From [Mycobacterium] nativiensis (GTDB lineage Bacteria > Actinomycetota > Actinomycetes > Mycobacteriales > Mycobacteriaceae): a stretch of 64,000 bases of DNA. The stretch is from NCBI RefSeq assembly GCF_020172685.1, contig NZ_CP083986.1, positions 887,877 to 951,876 of the forward strand, written 5' to 3'. Below are positions 45,750-54,572 of the stretch, in pieces. Position numbers and translations under genes: made by a program. Each line of letters opens with the position of its first letter. The first letter of the stretch is position 1. Below the pieces are notes generated by a model that saw only the letters and a program-made list of their open reading frames with translations, was not told the DNA's origin and ran no database searches.

Positions 45750-47456
45750 ATGGGTGTACCAGTCTACCGCCGGATTCTGGAGTTGTTCGAGGCCGAGGGC
45801 GTCAACACGCTGTTCGGCATCCCCGACCCCAACTTCGTGCACATGTTCGTCGAGGCCGAGCAGCGCGGCTGGTCGGTGGTGGCGCCGCACCACGAGGAGA
45901 GCGCCGGATTCATGGCCGAGGCGGCTTCGCGGATGACCGGTCGGCCCGGCCTGTGCATCGGCACGCTGGGTCCCGGGGTGGCCAACATCGCCGGGGCGAT
46001 GATGTGCGCGAAGGTGGAGAACTCCCCGGTGGTGTTCCTGGGCGGGCAGCGGGCCCGCATCACCGAGCGGCGGGTACGGCGCGGCCGTATCCAATTCGTC
46101 CGGCAGGAAGAGCTTTTCGCGCCGTCGGTGAAGTACAGCGCCTCGATCGAGTACGCCGACCAGACCGACGAGATCGTGCACGAGGCGATTCGTCGCGCCA
46201 TGTCCGGCACCCCGGGGCCGGCCTACATCGAGTACCCGTCGCAGGTGATCCTCGAGGAACTCGACGTCGCAGGACCGCCCGAGCCGCACCGCTACCGGCT
46301 GGTGAATCAGCGGGCCGGGGCGCCGGAGGTCGCGCAAGCCGTCGAGATCATCCGCAAGGCGGCCAACCCGATCCTGTTGGTGGGCCACGGCGTCCACACC
46401 TCGCGCAGCGGCGCGGCGGTCGCCGAGCTCGCCGAGCTGATGGCCTGCCCGGTGATCCAGACCTCCGGCGGCACCGCATTCATTCCCGGGCTGGAAGATC
46501 GCACCTTCCCGTACGGCTTCTCCACGTCGTCCGTCGAGGCGGTCGCGGCGTCGGACGTGTGCGTGGCGCTCGGCACCGAGCTGGGCGAGCCGGTGCACTA
46601 CGGCACCACCCGGCACTGGGCGGACAAGAACGCCGAGCGCAAGTGGATCTACGTCGAGCAGGACCCGCTGGCGATCGGGGTGAACCGGCCGATCGACGTC
46701 CCTCTGGTGGGCGACCTGCGGGGCGTCGTCCCGCAGCTGGTCGAAGCTCTCAAAGAGCATCCCCGCAGCCCATCAGCCGACCTGGACCGGTGGATCCGGC
46801 AGGACGCCGACCAGCTGGCCGAGCTGGCGGCGACCGCGCCGTCCGGCAGGAGCCCGGTCCATCCGGCGCGCTACGTGGTCGAGGCCACTCGGGCCTTCCC
46901 CGACGACGGCATCATGGTCCGCGACGGCGGCGCCACGGTGATCTTCCAGTGGACCTATTCGCAGGCCAAACCGCATGACGTGATGTGGAATCAGAACTTC
47001 GGTCACCTGGGCACCGGGCTGCCCTATGCGGTCGGCGCCTCGGTCGCCGAGGGCGGCAACCGGCCGGTGATGCTGTTGACCAGCGACTCGGCGTTCCTGT
47101 TCCACATCGCCGAGCTGGAGACCGCGGCCCGGCTGGGGCTGCCGCTGGTCTGCGTGGTCGGGGTGGATCACCAGTGGGGCCTGGAAGTCGGGGTGTACAA
47201 GCGGACGTTCGAGCAGCCGTCGCCGCAGCCGGGTGTGCACTGGAGCAAGGACGTCCGGTTCGACAAGATCGCCGAGGGCATGGGCTGCCACGGCGAGTAT
47301 GTGCAGGACGAGGCCGAGATCGGGCCGGCGATCAAGCGCGCCTTCGCCCGCGGCGGGACCGCGGTGATCCACGTCTGTATCGACCCGAAGGCCAACTCCG
47401 AAGAGATGCCCAACTACGCCGAATTCCGCACCTGGTACGCCGAGGGAACCCAGTGA
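45750..47456 (+). CDS. ThDP-dependent enzyme (acetolactate synthase / 2-hydroxyacyl-CoA lyase-like)
   Basis: 568 residues with the three-domain ThDP fold. The activating Glu is in APHHEESAGFMAEAA. The ThDP-metal motif reads TSDSAF (compare GDSAF of oxalyl-CoA decarboxylase and HACL), and 25 residues later VDHQWG stands where NN(N/D)G is usual, so Asp replaces the metal-binding Asn. Linear order and size fit acetolactate-synthase-like lyases. The ACAD setting favours C-C cleavage of a 2-hydroxyacyl-CoA or decarboxylation rather than amino-acid synthesis. AAGGAG precedes the ATG. Confidence 0.8.
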   Translation: MGVPVYRRILELFEAEGVNTLFGIPDPNFVHMFVEAEQRGWSVVAPHHEESAGFMAEAASRMTGRPGLCIGTLGPGVANIAGAMMCAKVENSPVVFLGGQRARITERRVRRGRIQFVRQEELFAPSVKYSASIEYADQTDEIVHEAIRRAMSGTPGPAYIEYPSQVILEELDVAGPPEPHRYRLVNQRAGAPEVAQAVEIIRKAANPILLVGHGVHTSRSGAAVAELAELMACPVIQTSGGTAFIPGLEDRTFPYGFSTSSVEAVAASDVCVALGTELGEPVHYGTTRHWADKNAERKWIYVEQDPLAIGVNRPIDVPLVGDLRGVVPQLVEALKEHPRSPSADLDRWIRQDADQLAELAATAPSGRSPVHPARYVVEATRAFPDDGIMVRDGGATVIFQWTYSQAKPHDVMWNQNFGHLGTGLPYAVGASVAEGGNRPVMLLTSDSAFLFHIAELETAARLGLPLVCVVGVDHQWGLEVGVYKRTFEQPSPQPGVHWSKDVRFDKIAEGMGCHGEYVQDEAEIGPAIKRAFARGGTAVIHVCIDPKANSEEMPNYAEFRTWYAEGTQ

Positions 47457-47458
47457 AC

Positions 47459-47473
47459 GAGAATGTTATTCTC
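47459..47473. promoter_or_regulatory. Candidate operator, GAGAA-N5-TTCTC palindrome
   Basis: GAGAATGTTATTCTC within a longer perfect repeat, AACGAGAAT-GTT-ATTCTCGTT (47456-47476), in the gap between the ThDP enzyme and the next ACAD. It starts at the stop of the ThDP gene and suggests an internal regulated promoter. Confidence 0.6.
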
Positions 47474-47519
47474 GTTTCCGACTAATGACTGTTCTTAAGC
47501 TGATGGGCTGGAGGAAACC

Positions 47520-48710
47520 ATGTCCGGCGGAATGAGCTTCGAACTGACCGAGGATCAGCAGCTGATCCGGCAGTCGGTCGCCGAACTCGCGGCGAAGTTC
47601 GACGACCACTACTGGATGACCAAGGACCAGGCGCACGAATTCCCGCAGGAGTTCTACGACGCCATCGCCGGCGGCGGCTGGCTGGGTATGACCATCCCCG
47701 AGGAGTACGGCGGCCACGGGCTGGGCATCACCGAGGCCACCATCCTGGCCGAGGAAGTGGCGCGTTCGGGCGGCGGGATGAACGCCGCCAGCTCGATCCA
47801 TATGTCGATCTTCGGCATGCAGCCGGTCGTGGTCTTCGGCTCGGACGAGATGAAGGCCGAAACCCTGCCCCGCATCGCCCACGGCGACCTGCACGTGTGC
47901 TTCGGCGTGACCGAACCGACCGCGGGCCTCGACACGTCCCGCATCACCACGTTCGCCAAGCGCGACGGCAGCGATTACATAGTCAACGGCCGCAAGGTCT
48001 GGATCTCCAAAGCCCTTGAATCCGAGAAGATCCTGCTGTTGACCCGCACCGAGTCCCGCGAGGATGTGCAAAAGCGAGGGGCCAAACCCACCGACGGTCT
48101 GACCCTGTTCCTCACCGACATCGACCGCGACCACGTCGAGATCCGGCCGATCACGAAAATGGGTCGCAACGCGGTGTCCTCCAACGAGGTGTTCATCGAC
48201 GACTTGCGAATCCCGGCCGAACACCGGATCGGTGAAGAGGGCAAGGGCTTTTCCTACATCCTGCACGGGCTGAACCCGGAGCGGATGCTGATCGCCGCCG
48301 AGGCGCTGGGCATCGGCCGGGTCGCCCTCGACCGTGCGGTCAAGTACGCCAACGAGCGCGTGGTGTTCGACCGGCCGATCGGCATGAACCAGGGCGTCCA
48401 GTTCCCACTCGCCGACTCACTGGCCCGCCTGGATGCCGCCGAATTGATCCTGCGCAAGGCCACCTGGCTCTACGACAACGGCAAGTCCTGCGGCCGTGAG
48501 GCCAACATGGCCAAATACCTCTGTGCCGATGCCGGTTTCGCGGCCGCCGACCGGGCGCTGCAGACCCACGGCGGGATGGGCTACTCGGAGGAATACAACA
48601 TCTCCCGGTTCTTCCGGGAATCTCGCCTGATGAAGATCGCCCCGGTCAGCCAGGAGATGATCCTGAACTTCCTGGGCTCGCACGTGCTCGGACTGCCGAG
48701 GAGCTACTGA
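47520..48710 (+). CDS. Acyl-CoA dehydrogenase
   Basis: 396 residues. Motifs are IPEEYGGHGLGITEA, FGVTEPTAGLDTSRITT and VNGRKVWISKA; a candidate catalytic Glu is in GLNPERMLIAAEALG (about residue 253). The end has KIAPVSQEMILNFLGSHVLG. This looks like a complete single-gene ACAD, unlike the two split pairs upstream. A GGAGG site precedes ATG 47520. Its TGA overlaps the SDR start, so a new operon segment begins here, downstream of the 47459 palindrome. Confidence 0.88.
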   Translation: MSGGMSFELTEDQQLIRQSVAELAAKFDDHYWMTKDQAHEFPQEFYDAIAGGGWLGMTIPEEYGGHGLGITEATILAEEVARSGGGMNAASSIHMSIFGMQPVVVFGSDEMKAETLPRIAHGDLHVCFGVTEPTAGLDTSRITTFAKRDGSDYIVNGRKVWISKALESEKILLLTRTESREDVQKRGAKPTDGLTLFLTDIDRDHVEIRPITKMGRNAVSSNEVFIDDLRIPAEHRIGEEGKGFSYILHGLNPERMLIAAEALGIGRVALDRAVKYANERVVFDRPIGMNQGVQFPLADSLARLDAAELILRKATWLYDNGKSCGREANMAKYLCADAGFAAADRALQTHGGMGYSEEYNISRFFRESRLMKIAPVSQEMILNFLGSHVLGLPRSY

Positions 48711-49468
48711 TGGCCGGCTACTTCGACCTGAGCGGGCGCGCCGCGGTGGTGACCGGCGCCGCCGGTGGCATCGGCTCGGCGGTCGCCGCTGCACTGGCGC
48801 AGGCCGGTGCCGCCGTGCTGGTCACCGACATCGACGGGGATGCGGCCGCGAATGTGGCCGAACGGATTTCGGCATCTGGTGGCCGGGCCGAATCCGCGGC
48901 GCTTGATGTCACGGACCCCGACTCGGCTGCCGCGGCCGCCGCCAAAGCCGCCGAACTGGCCGACGGAAAGGTCCACATCCTGATCAACAACGCCGGGGTG
49001 ACCCGCCCGGCGATGTTCGAGAAGTTGACCGCCGAGTCGATGCGCCTGCTGCTCGACGTGCACACCGTCGGCGCCTTCAACTGCACCCAGGCGGTGCTGC
49101 CCTACATCCCCACCGACGGCACCGGCCGCATCGTCAACGTGACATCGGCCGCCGGTCTGACCGGCACCCTCGGTCAGGTGAACTACTCGGCGGCCAAGGC
49201 GGCCCTGATCGGCTTCACCAAATCGCTGGCCCGCGAGTTGGCCACCAAGCGGATCTGCGTCAACGCCCTGGCCCCGCTGGCCGCGACACCGATGACCGAG
49301 ACCATCCGCACCAACGAGAAGTTCGCGGCCAACATGATGAACCGCATCCCGATGAAACGCTGGGCCGACCCGGCCGAGGTCGCCGGCGCCTTCGTCTTCA
49401 TGGCCTCCGACGCCGCCTCCTACGTCACCGGGCAGGTGCTGCCGGTGGACGGTGGCATGGTGATGTGA
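48710..49468 (+). CDS. SDR family oxidoreductase (FabG-like)
   Basis: 252 residues with TGAAGGIG, NNAGVTRPA, Ser in VNVTSAAG and YSAAKAAL, and the end VLPVDGGMVM. Within this operon it is the best candidate for the 3-hydroxyacyl-CoA dehydrogenase step of beta-oxidation. Start and stop overlap both neighbours (TGATG). Confidence 0.88.
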   Translation: MAGYFDLSGRAAVVTGAAGGIGSAVAAALAQAGAAVLVTDIDGDAAANVAERISASGGRAESAALDVTDPDSAAAAAAKAAELADGKVHILINNAGVTRPAMFEKLTAESMRLLLDVHTVGAFNCTQAVLPYIPTDGTGRIVNVTSAAGLTGTLGQVNYSAAKAALIGFTKSLARELATKRICVNALAPLAATPMTETIRTNEKFAANMMNRIPMKRWADPAEVAGAFVFMASDAASYVTGQVLPVDGGMVM

Positions 49469-50676
49469 TGGTCGAACAGTCCGGCGCACCGCTGGCCGGC
49501 GTCACCGTGGTGGCCCTGGAACAGGCGGTGTCAGCGCCGATGTGCACCCGCGCACTGGCCGACTTCGGCGCCCGCATCATCAAGGTGGAGAACCCCGACG
49601 GTGGGGACTTCGCCCGCTACTACGACGACGTGGTGCACGGCCAGGCGGCGCACTTCGTCTGGGTCAACCGGGGCAAGGAATCGGTGACGCTGGACCTGAA
49701 AAGCGAAGCGGGACGAGATATCCTGCACCGGCTGCTGGACAGTGCCGACGTGCTGGTGTCCAATCTCGCCCCGGGTGCCACCGCCCGGCTCGGACTGTCC
49801 GCAGCCGACATGGCCAGCCGGCACCCGAATGTGATCACCCTCGAGATCGATGGCTACGGCGCCGACGGGCCGCTGTCGCACAAGCGGGCCTACGACCTGC
49901 TGGTGCAGGCGGAATCCGGGGTCTGTTCGGTAACCGGAAACCCCGGGGCCCCGGCCAAGCCCGGCCCGCCGGTCGCCGACGTCACCACCGGTCTGTACGC
50001 CGCGTTGTCGATCATGGCGATGCTGGTCGGACGCAAAGAGGCAAGTGCACAACCGGATTCGCCGGCTCCCTCGATCACCGTCAGCCTGTTCGACACCATG
50101 GCCGAGATGATGGGCTACCACCTGACCTACGCGCGGCATTCCGGCATCGACCAGCAGCCGCTGGGCATGAGCTCACCGGCAGTGGCGCCCTACGGCGCCT
50201 ACCCGACCGCCGACGGGCACACCGTGGTATTGGGCACCACCAACGACCGGGAGTGGCAACGGCTGGCCCGTGAACTGCTGGGCCGCAACGACCTTGCCGA
50301 TGACCCGCGCTTCGCCGGCAACGCCGACCGGGTGCAGAACCGCGCGATCTTGGACGACGCGATCGCCGCGTGGTGCGCCCGCCACGATCTGGTGCACATC
50401 CAGAAGGCCGCCGACGCCGCCGGGATCGGCAACGCCCGCTACAACGTGCCCAGCGATGTGCTGGCACATCCGCAACTGGCCGAGCGCGACCGCTGGCACA
50501 GCATCGACACCCCGGCCGGTCCGATCCCGTCGCTGCTGCCGCCGCCGGTGATCGCCGGCTATGACCCGCCGATGGGGGCGGTGCCGGGCCTGGGGCAGCA
50601 CACCGACGCGGTGCTGGGCGAGCTGGGCTTTGCCGACGCCGAGATCGCCGGGCTACGCGAAACCGGTGCGATCTGA
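49468..50676 (+). CDS. Family III CoA-transferase
   Basis: 402 residues. Fingerprint VVALEQAVSAPMCTRALADF, NRGKESVTLDLKS, the variable loop IDGYGADGPLSHKRAYDLLV and the catalytic Asp in VADVTTGLYAALSIMAML. Small domain: ADGHTVVLGTTNDREW. It is full length. Third family III member in the window; close coupling to an SDR and a crotonase points to a CoA-thioester of the same pathway. Confidence 0.88.
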   Translation: MVEQSGAPLAGVTVVALEQAVSAPMCTRALADFGARIIKVENPDGGDFARYYDDVVHGQAAHFVWVNRGKESVTLDLKSEAGRDILHRLLDSADVLVSNLAPGATARLGLSAADMASRHPNVITLEIDGYGADGPLSHKRAYDLLVQAESGVCSVTGNPGAPAKPGPPVADVTTGLYAALSIMAMLVGRKEASAQPDSPAPSITVSLFDTMAEMMGYHLTYARHSGIDQQPLGMSSPAVAPYGAYPTADGHTVVLGTTNDREWQRLARELLGRNDLADDPRFAGNADRVQNRAILDDAIAAWCARHDLVHIQKAADAAGIGNARYNVPSDVLAHPQLAERDRWHSIDTPAGPIPSLLPPPVIAGYDPPMGAVPGLGQHTDAVLGELGFADAEIAGLRETGAI

Positions 50677-51482
50677 TGACTTCGACCCCCGGCTCCGAGC
50701 CGGTCCTGCTGCGCACCGACCGCGACGGGGTGCGAACCCTCACCCTGAACCGGCCCGCCCGCAAGAACGCGATCAACCCGGCGCTGTGGCGGCAGCTGCG
50801 CGATGCGCTGCGCGACGCCGCCGACGACCCCGACCTGCGCGCGCTGGTGATCGCCGGCGCCGGCGGGGCGTTCTGCTCGGGCGCGGACATCGGCTCCGGT
50901 GACGACGCCCACCCGGTGGAGAAGCTGCGCCGGCTCTCCGACGTCGCACTGGCCCTGCATGGGCTGACGATCCCCACCATCGCGAAGGTGACCGGCGTGG
51001 CTGTGGGCGCCGGCTGGAATCTGGCGCTGGGCTGCGATCTGGTGGTTGCGACACCGGAATCGACGTTCTGCCAGATCTTCTCAAAGCGCGGGCTCTCGAT
51101 CGATCTGGGCGGGTCCTGGCTGTTGCCGAAACTCGTCGGCCTGCAGCAGGCCAAGCGGCTGGCGTTGCTGGCCGAGACCATCGATGCCGCCGAAGCTCAG
51201 GCGTTGAACCTGGTGACCTGGGCGGTGGGGGCCGGTGAGATCGACGGGTTCGTCGACGACCTCGCCGGCCGGCTGGCCGCCGGCCCGCCGCGCGCGCTGG
51301 CGCAGACCAAGGCGTTGCTCAACCAGGGCGCAGATGCCACCCTGGCCGAGGCATTGGTCAACGAATCACGGTCCCAGATACTCAATTTCGCGGGCACCGA
51401 CGCCGCGGAAGCCTATGCGGCGTTCGCCGAGAAGCGCACGCCGCAGTTCACCGGCGGATGGCCGGCGAAACCGAAGGAGTAG
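50676..51482 (+). CDS. PaaG-like enoyl-CoA hydratase/isomerase
   Basis: 268 residues. Oxyanion segment AFCSGADIGSG, then VGAGWNLALGCDLVV. The first Glu is Asn. The second region reads FCQIFSKRGLSIDLGGSWLL, as in PaaG-type isomerases, where the Asp after GL(S/V)xD is catalytic. A 2,3-to-3,4 enoyl-CoA isomerase role is therefore more likely than simple hydration. Confidence 0.83.
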   Translation: MTSTPGSEPVLLRTDRDGVRTLTLNRPARKNAINPALWRQLRDALRDAADDPDLRALVIAGAGGAFCSGADIGSGDDAHPVEKLRRLSDVALALHGLTIPTIAKVTGVAVGAGWNLALGCDLVVATPESTFCQIFSKRGLSIDLGGSWLLPKLVGLQQAKRLALLAETIDAAEAQALNLVTWAVGAGEIDGFVDDLAGRLAAGPPRALAQTKALLNQGADATLAEALVNESRSQILNFAGTDAAEAYAAFAEKRTPQFTGGWPAKPKE

Positions 51483-51487
51483 ATCAG

Positions 51488-52633
51488 ATGCGAGCAACGG
51501 TGATCGTCGGGGCGGTACGCACCCCCGTCGGCAAACGCAACGGCGGCCTGGCCGGCTGCCACGCCGCGGACCTGTCCGCGGTCGTTCTCAACGACCTGAT
51601 GGCCCGCACCGGGGTCGACCCCGAGGCCGTCGACGACGTGGTGTGGGGCTGCGTGTCGCAGGTCGGCGACCAATCGTCCAACATCGGGCGGTACGCGGTA
51701 CTGGCCGCGGGCTGGCCCGAACACATCCCGGGCACCACGGTCAACCGGGCCTGCGGGTCCAGCCAGCAGGCGCTGGACTTCGCCGTGCAGGCGGTGATGT
51801 CCGGCCAGCAGGACGTCGTGGTGGCCGGCGGCGTCGAGGTGATGAGCCGGGTTCCGCTCGGCGCGGCCCGGGCCACCGGGGAACCCTTCGGCCCGAAAGC
51901 GCTTGCGCGTTATGACGGATTTCAGTTCAACCAGGGCATCGGCGCCGAGATGATCTGCGAGCAGTGGGGTTTCGACCGCACGCAGGTTGACGAGTATTCG
52001 GCGCGCTCGCATGAACTGGCCGCAGCGGCGCAGGACGCCGGGGCGTTCGGCGATCAGATCGTGCCCGTCGAGACCGAGGGTGGGGTGGTGGACGCCGACG
52101 AGGGCATCCGACGCGGCACCACCGCCGAAAAGCTGGCCGGACTCAAGCCGGCCTTCCGTGAGGACGGATTGATCCACGCCGGCAACTCCTCGCAGATCTC
52201 CGACGGTGCCGCAGCGCTTCTGGTGATGAGCGAAGAGGAGGCCGCCCGGCGCGGGCTGACCCCGCTGGTGCGCTACACCGCCGGCGCGGTGACCGGAGCA
52301 GACCCGGTGCTGATGCTCACCGGCCCCATCCCGGCCACCGAGAAGGTACTGGGGCGCGCCGGGCTGAGCATCGACGACATCGGGGTGTTCGAGGTCAACG
52401 AGGCCTTCGCGCCGGTGCCCATGGCGTGGCTGGCCGACACCGGCGCCGACGCCAAGCGGCTCAACCCGCTCGGCGGGGCGATCGCACTGGGCCATCCGCT
52501 GGGCGCCTCCGGTGCGGTGCTGATGATCCGAATGATTCACCACATGCGCGACAACGGAATTCGCTACGGATTGCAGACCATGTGCGAGGGCGGCGGGACC
52601 GCCAACGCCACCATCGTCGAGCTGATCGGTTAG
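51488..52633 (+). CDS. Acetyl-CoA acetyltransferase (thiolase)
   Basis: 381 residues. Nucleophile Cys in VNRACGSSQQAL (about residue 91), base motifs NEAFAPVP, GHPLGASG and the second Cys in MCEGGGTANA. These are complete degradative thiolase motifs. It would end the beta-oxidation rounds of this gene run by releasing acetyl- or propionyl-CoA. Starts five bases after the isomerase stop. Confidence 0.92.
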   Translation: MRATVIVGAVRTPVGKRNGGLAGCHAADLSAVVLNDLMARTGVDPEAVDDVVWGCVSQVGDQSSNIGRYAVLAAGWPEHIPGTTVNRACGSSQQALDFAVQAVMSGQQDVVVAGGVEVMSRVPLGAARATGEPFGPKALARYDGFQFNQGIGAEMICEQWGFDRTQVDEYSARSHELAAAAQDAGAFGDQIVPVETEGGVVDADEGIRRGTTAEKLAGLKPAFREDGLIHAGNSSQISDGAAALLVMSEEEAARRGLTPLVRYTAGAVTGADPVLMLTGPIPATEKVLGRAGLSIDDIGVFEVNEAFAPVPMAWLADTGADAKRLNPLGGAIALGHPLGASGAVLMIRMIHHMRDNGIRYGLQTMCEGGGTANATIVELIG

Positions 52634-52644
52634 GGGCGCGCACC

Positions 52645-53793
52645 ATGCAGCGTGACCTGTTCACCGAGGACCACGAGGCGTTCCGCGCGCTGGCCCGGGA
52701 CTTCGTGGGCAAGCACGTCGTGCCCGAATACCCGAACTGGGAGAAGGCCGGCCGGATGCCGCGCGCGGTCTTCGAGCACCTGGGCTCGCTGGGGATGCTG
52801 GGCATGGCCATTCCCGAGGAGTACGGCGGCGCCGGCATCGACGACTACCGCTACAACGTGGTGCTGCAGGAGGAGGCGGCGCGCGCCCTGGTCACGCTGT
52901 CCACGGTGCGCACCCAGCTCGAGGTGATCCTGCCGTACTTCCTGCACTACGCCGACGACGAGCAGCGGGCCCGGTGGTTCCCCGGGCTGGCGGCCGGCAC
53001 GCTGCTGACGGCGATCGCGATGACCGAGCCCGGTACCGGATCGGATCTGGCGGGCATGCGCACCACCGCGGTGCGGGACGGCGACGACTACATCCTCAAC
53101 GGCGCCAAGACGTTCATCACCGGTGGCATTCAGGCCGACCTGGTGATCGTGGTGGCCCGCACCGCCACCGACCCCGACAACCGGCGCAACGGCCTGACGC
53201 TGCTGGTGGTCGAGGGTGGGATGCCCGGCTTCGAGCGCGGTCGCGAGCTGGACAAGATGGGCTGCAAGGTCCAGGACACCGCCGAGCTGTCCTTCGCCGA
53301 CGTCCGGGTGCCGGTGGCCAATCGGCTGGGGGAGGAGGGCGCGGCGTTCGGCTACCTCGGGCACAACCTCGCCCAGGAGCGGCTCACGGTCGCGGTCGGG
53401 TCGGTGGCCCAAGCCCGTTCGGCGCTGGCCGCGGCCATCGACTACGTGAAGAACCGCAACGTGTTCGGTTCGTCGGTCGCGTCGTTCCAGAACACCAAGT
53501 TCGAGCTCGCCGCGGTCTCCACCGAGATCGAGGCCGCCCAGTGCATGCTCGACCGGGCGGTCATCGATCACGTCGAGGGCCGGCTGTCGGGGGCGGACGC
53601 GGCCCGCACGAAGCTGTTCTGCACCGAGATGCAGGCCCGGGTGGTGGACCGCTGCCTGCAGCTGTTCGGCGGCTACGGCTACATGATGGAGTACCCGATC
53701 GCGCGGCTGTACACCGATGCGCGGGTGGCCCGGATCTATGCCGGGACTTCCGAGGTGATGAAGGTGATCATCGCCAAATCGCTGGGGTTGTGA
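52645..53793 (+). CDS. Acyl-CoA dehydrogenase
   Basis: 382 residues beginning MQRDLFTEDHEAFRALARDF. Motifs are AMTEPGTGSDLAGMRT and LNGAKTFITGGIQADL; the likely catalytic Glu is in LAQERLTVA (about residue 249), with YAGTSEVMKVIIAKSLGL at the end. This layout is that of long-chain/isovaleryl-type ACADs. Last gene of the 39.4-53.8 kb run and followed by a hairpin. Confidence 0.9.
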   Translation: MQRDLFTEDHEAFRALARDFVGKHVVPEYPNWEKAGRMPRAVFEHLGSLGMLGMAIPEEYGGAGIDDYRYNVVLQEEAARALVTLSTVRTQLEVILPYFLHYADDEQRARWFPGLAAGTLLTAIAMTEPGTGSDLAGMRTTAVRDGDDYILNGAKTFITGGIQADLVIVVARTATDPDNRRNGLTLLVVEGGMPGFERGRELDKMGCKVQDTAELSFADVRVPVANRLGEEGAAFGYLGHNLAQERLTVAVGSVAQARSALAAAIDYVKNRNVFGSSVASFQNTKFELAAVSTEIEAAQCMLDRAVIDHVEGRLSGADAARTKLFCTEMQARVVDRCLQLFGGYGYMMEYPIARLYTDARVARIYAGTSEVMKVIIAKSLGL

Positions 53794-53804
53794 GGGCAGA
53801 ACTC

Positions 53805-53836
53805 CGCCGAACGTGAAGGGAGCTTCACGCTCGGCG
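53805..53836 (+). terminator. Hairpin after the catabolic run
   Basis: Arms CGCCGAACGTGAAG (53805-53818) and CTTCACGCTCGGCG (53823-53836) pair at 13 of 14 positions around a GGAG loop. A third arm-like copy, CTTCCCGCTCGGCG, follows at about 53852. No T-run, so termination is only probable. Confidence 0.5.
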
Positions 53837-53915
53837 CCGGGTGTGAGGCCACCTTCCCGCTCGGCGTGATCACAGAAGGAAAGATTTCTCGATGAGACCC
53901 TTGTCACAACGACCC

Positions 53916-53949
53916 TAACCAACCTACTGTGTGTTCACTTGGTTGGTTA
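53916..53949. promoter_or_regulatory. Candidate TetR operator with 9-bp arms
   Basis: TAACCAACC (53916-53924) and GGTTGGTTA (53941-53949) are exact complements 16 bases apart, directly upstream of the TetR gene at 53964. Probably self-regulation. The word GGTTGGTT recurs at 61224 before the methyltransferase gene. Confidence 0.5.
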
Positions 53950-53963
53950 ATCGAAGGAGTTCG

Positions 53964-54572
53964 GTGACCGCGACACGGCCATACGCCACCCTGCTCGCCA
54001 AGGGCGAGGATCGTCGGCAGCGCATCCTGCACGCCGCCGAGCAGCTGCTCGCCCGCAACGGCTGGCGCAACACCTCGCTGGCCCAGATCGCGCGGATCGC
54101 CGGCGTCAGTGCGGCCGGACTCCTGCACCACTTCGCGTCCAAGGAGCAACTCCTGCACGCGGTGCTCGACGCCCGCGACGCCGACGACAACGCCCATGCC
54201 GACCGCGGCGGTGACCTCATCGAGGAGATCCAGCGGGTGGCGCGGCGGTTCGGCCGGGCCCCGGAGCTGGTCGGGACATTCACCGTGCTGCTCGTCGAGA
54301 ACATCCAGCCGGTGGCGCCGCTGCACGACCGCCTGCTGGCGCGATCCCGCCGCGCCCAGGGAATAGTCGCCGACCTCATCCGGCAAGGCCAGCAAACCGG
54401 CCGCTACCGCACTGACTTCGACGCGGACCTCAAGTCCGCCGAGATTCTCGCCTTTATCAATGGAATGGAGATGGCATGGCTTCTGGATCCTTCAATACCA
54501 GTGACCGAAGTGTTCACGGGGTACGCGGAATCCCTGGCCCGCGACTTCGCTCCGCGGGGCGGCGAGCAGTGA
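53964..54572 (+). CDS. TetR-family regulator
   Basis: 202 residues from GTG 53964, with GAAGGAG seven bases upstream. HTH region near residues 16-60 (ILHAAEQLLARNG, SLAQIARIAGVSAAGLLHHF). The ligand domain resembles TetR_C_6-like regulators of mycobacterial lipid genes. It is the first gene of a unit with two unknown proteins; its stop overlaps the next start by GTGA. Confidence 0.87.
   Translation: MTATRPYATLLAKGEDRRQRILHAAEQLLARNGWRNTSLAQIARIAGVSAAGLLHHFASKEQLLHAVLDARDADDNAHADRGGDLIEEIQRVARRFGRAPELVGTFTVLLVENIQPVAPLHDRLLARSRRAQGIVADLIRQGQQTGRYRTDFDADLKSAEILAFINGMEMAWLLDPSIPVTEVFTGYAESLARDFAPRGGEQ

Noticed and set aside
45750..47456. Acetolactate synthase for branched-chain amino acids
   Set aside because: The metal-site motif differs from IlvB and the operon holds only acyl-CoA enzymes, with no small regulatory subunit gene.
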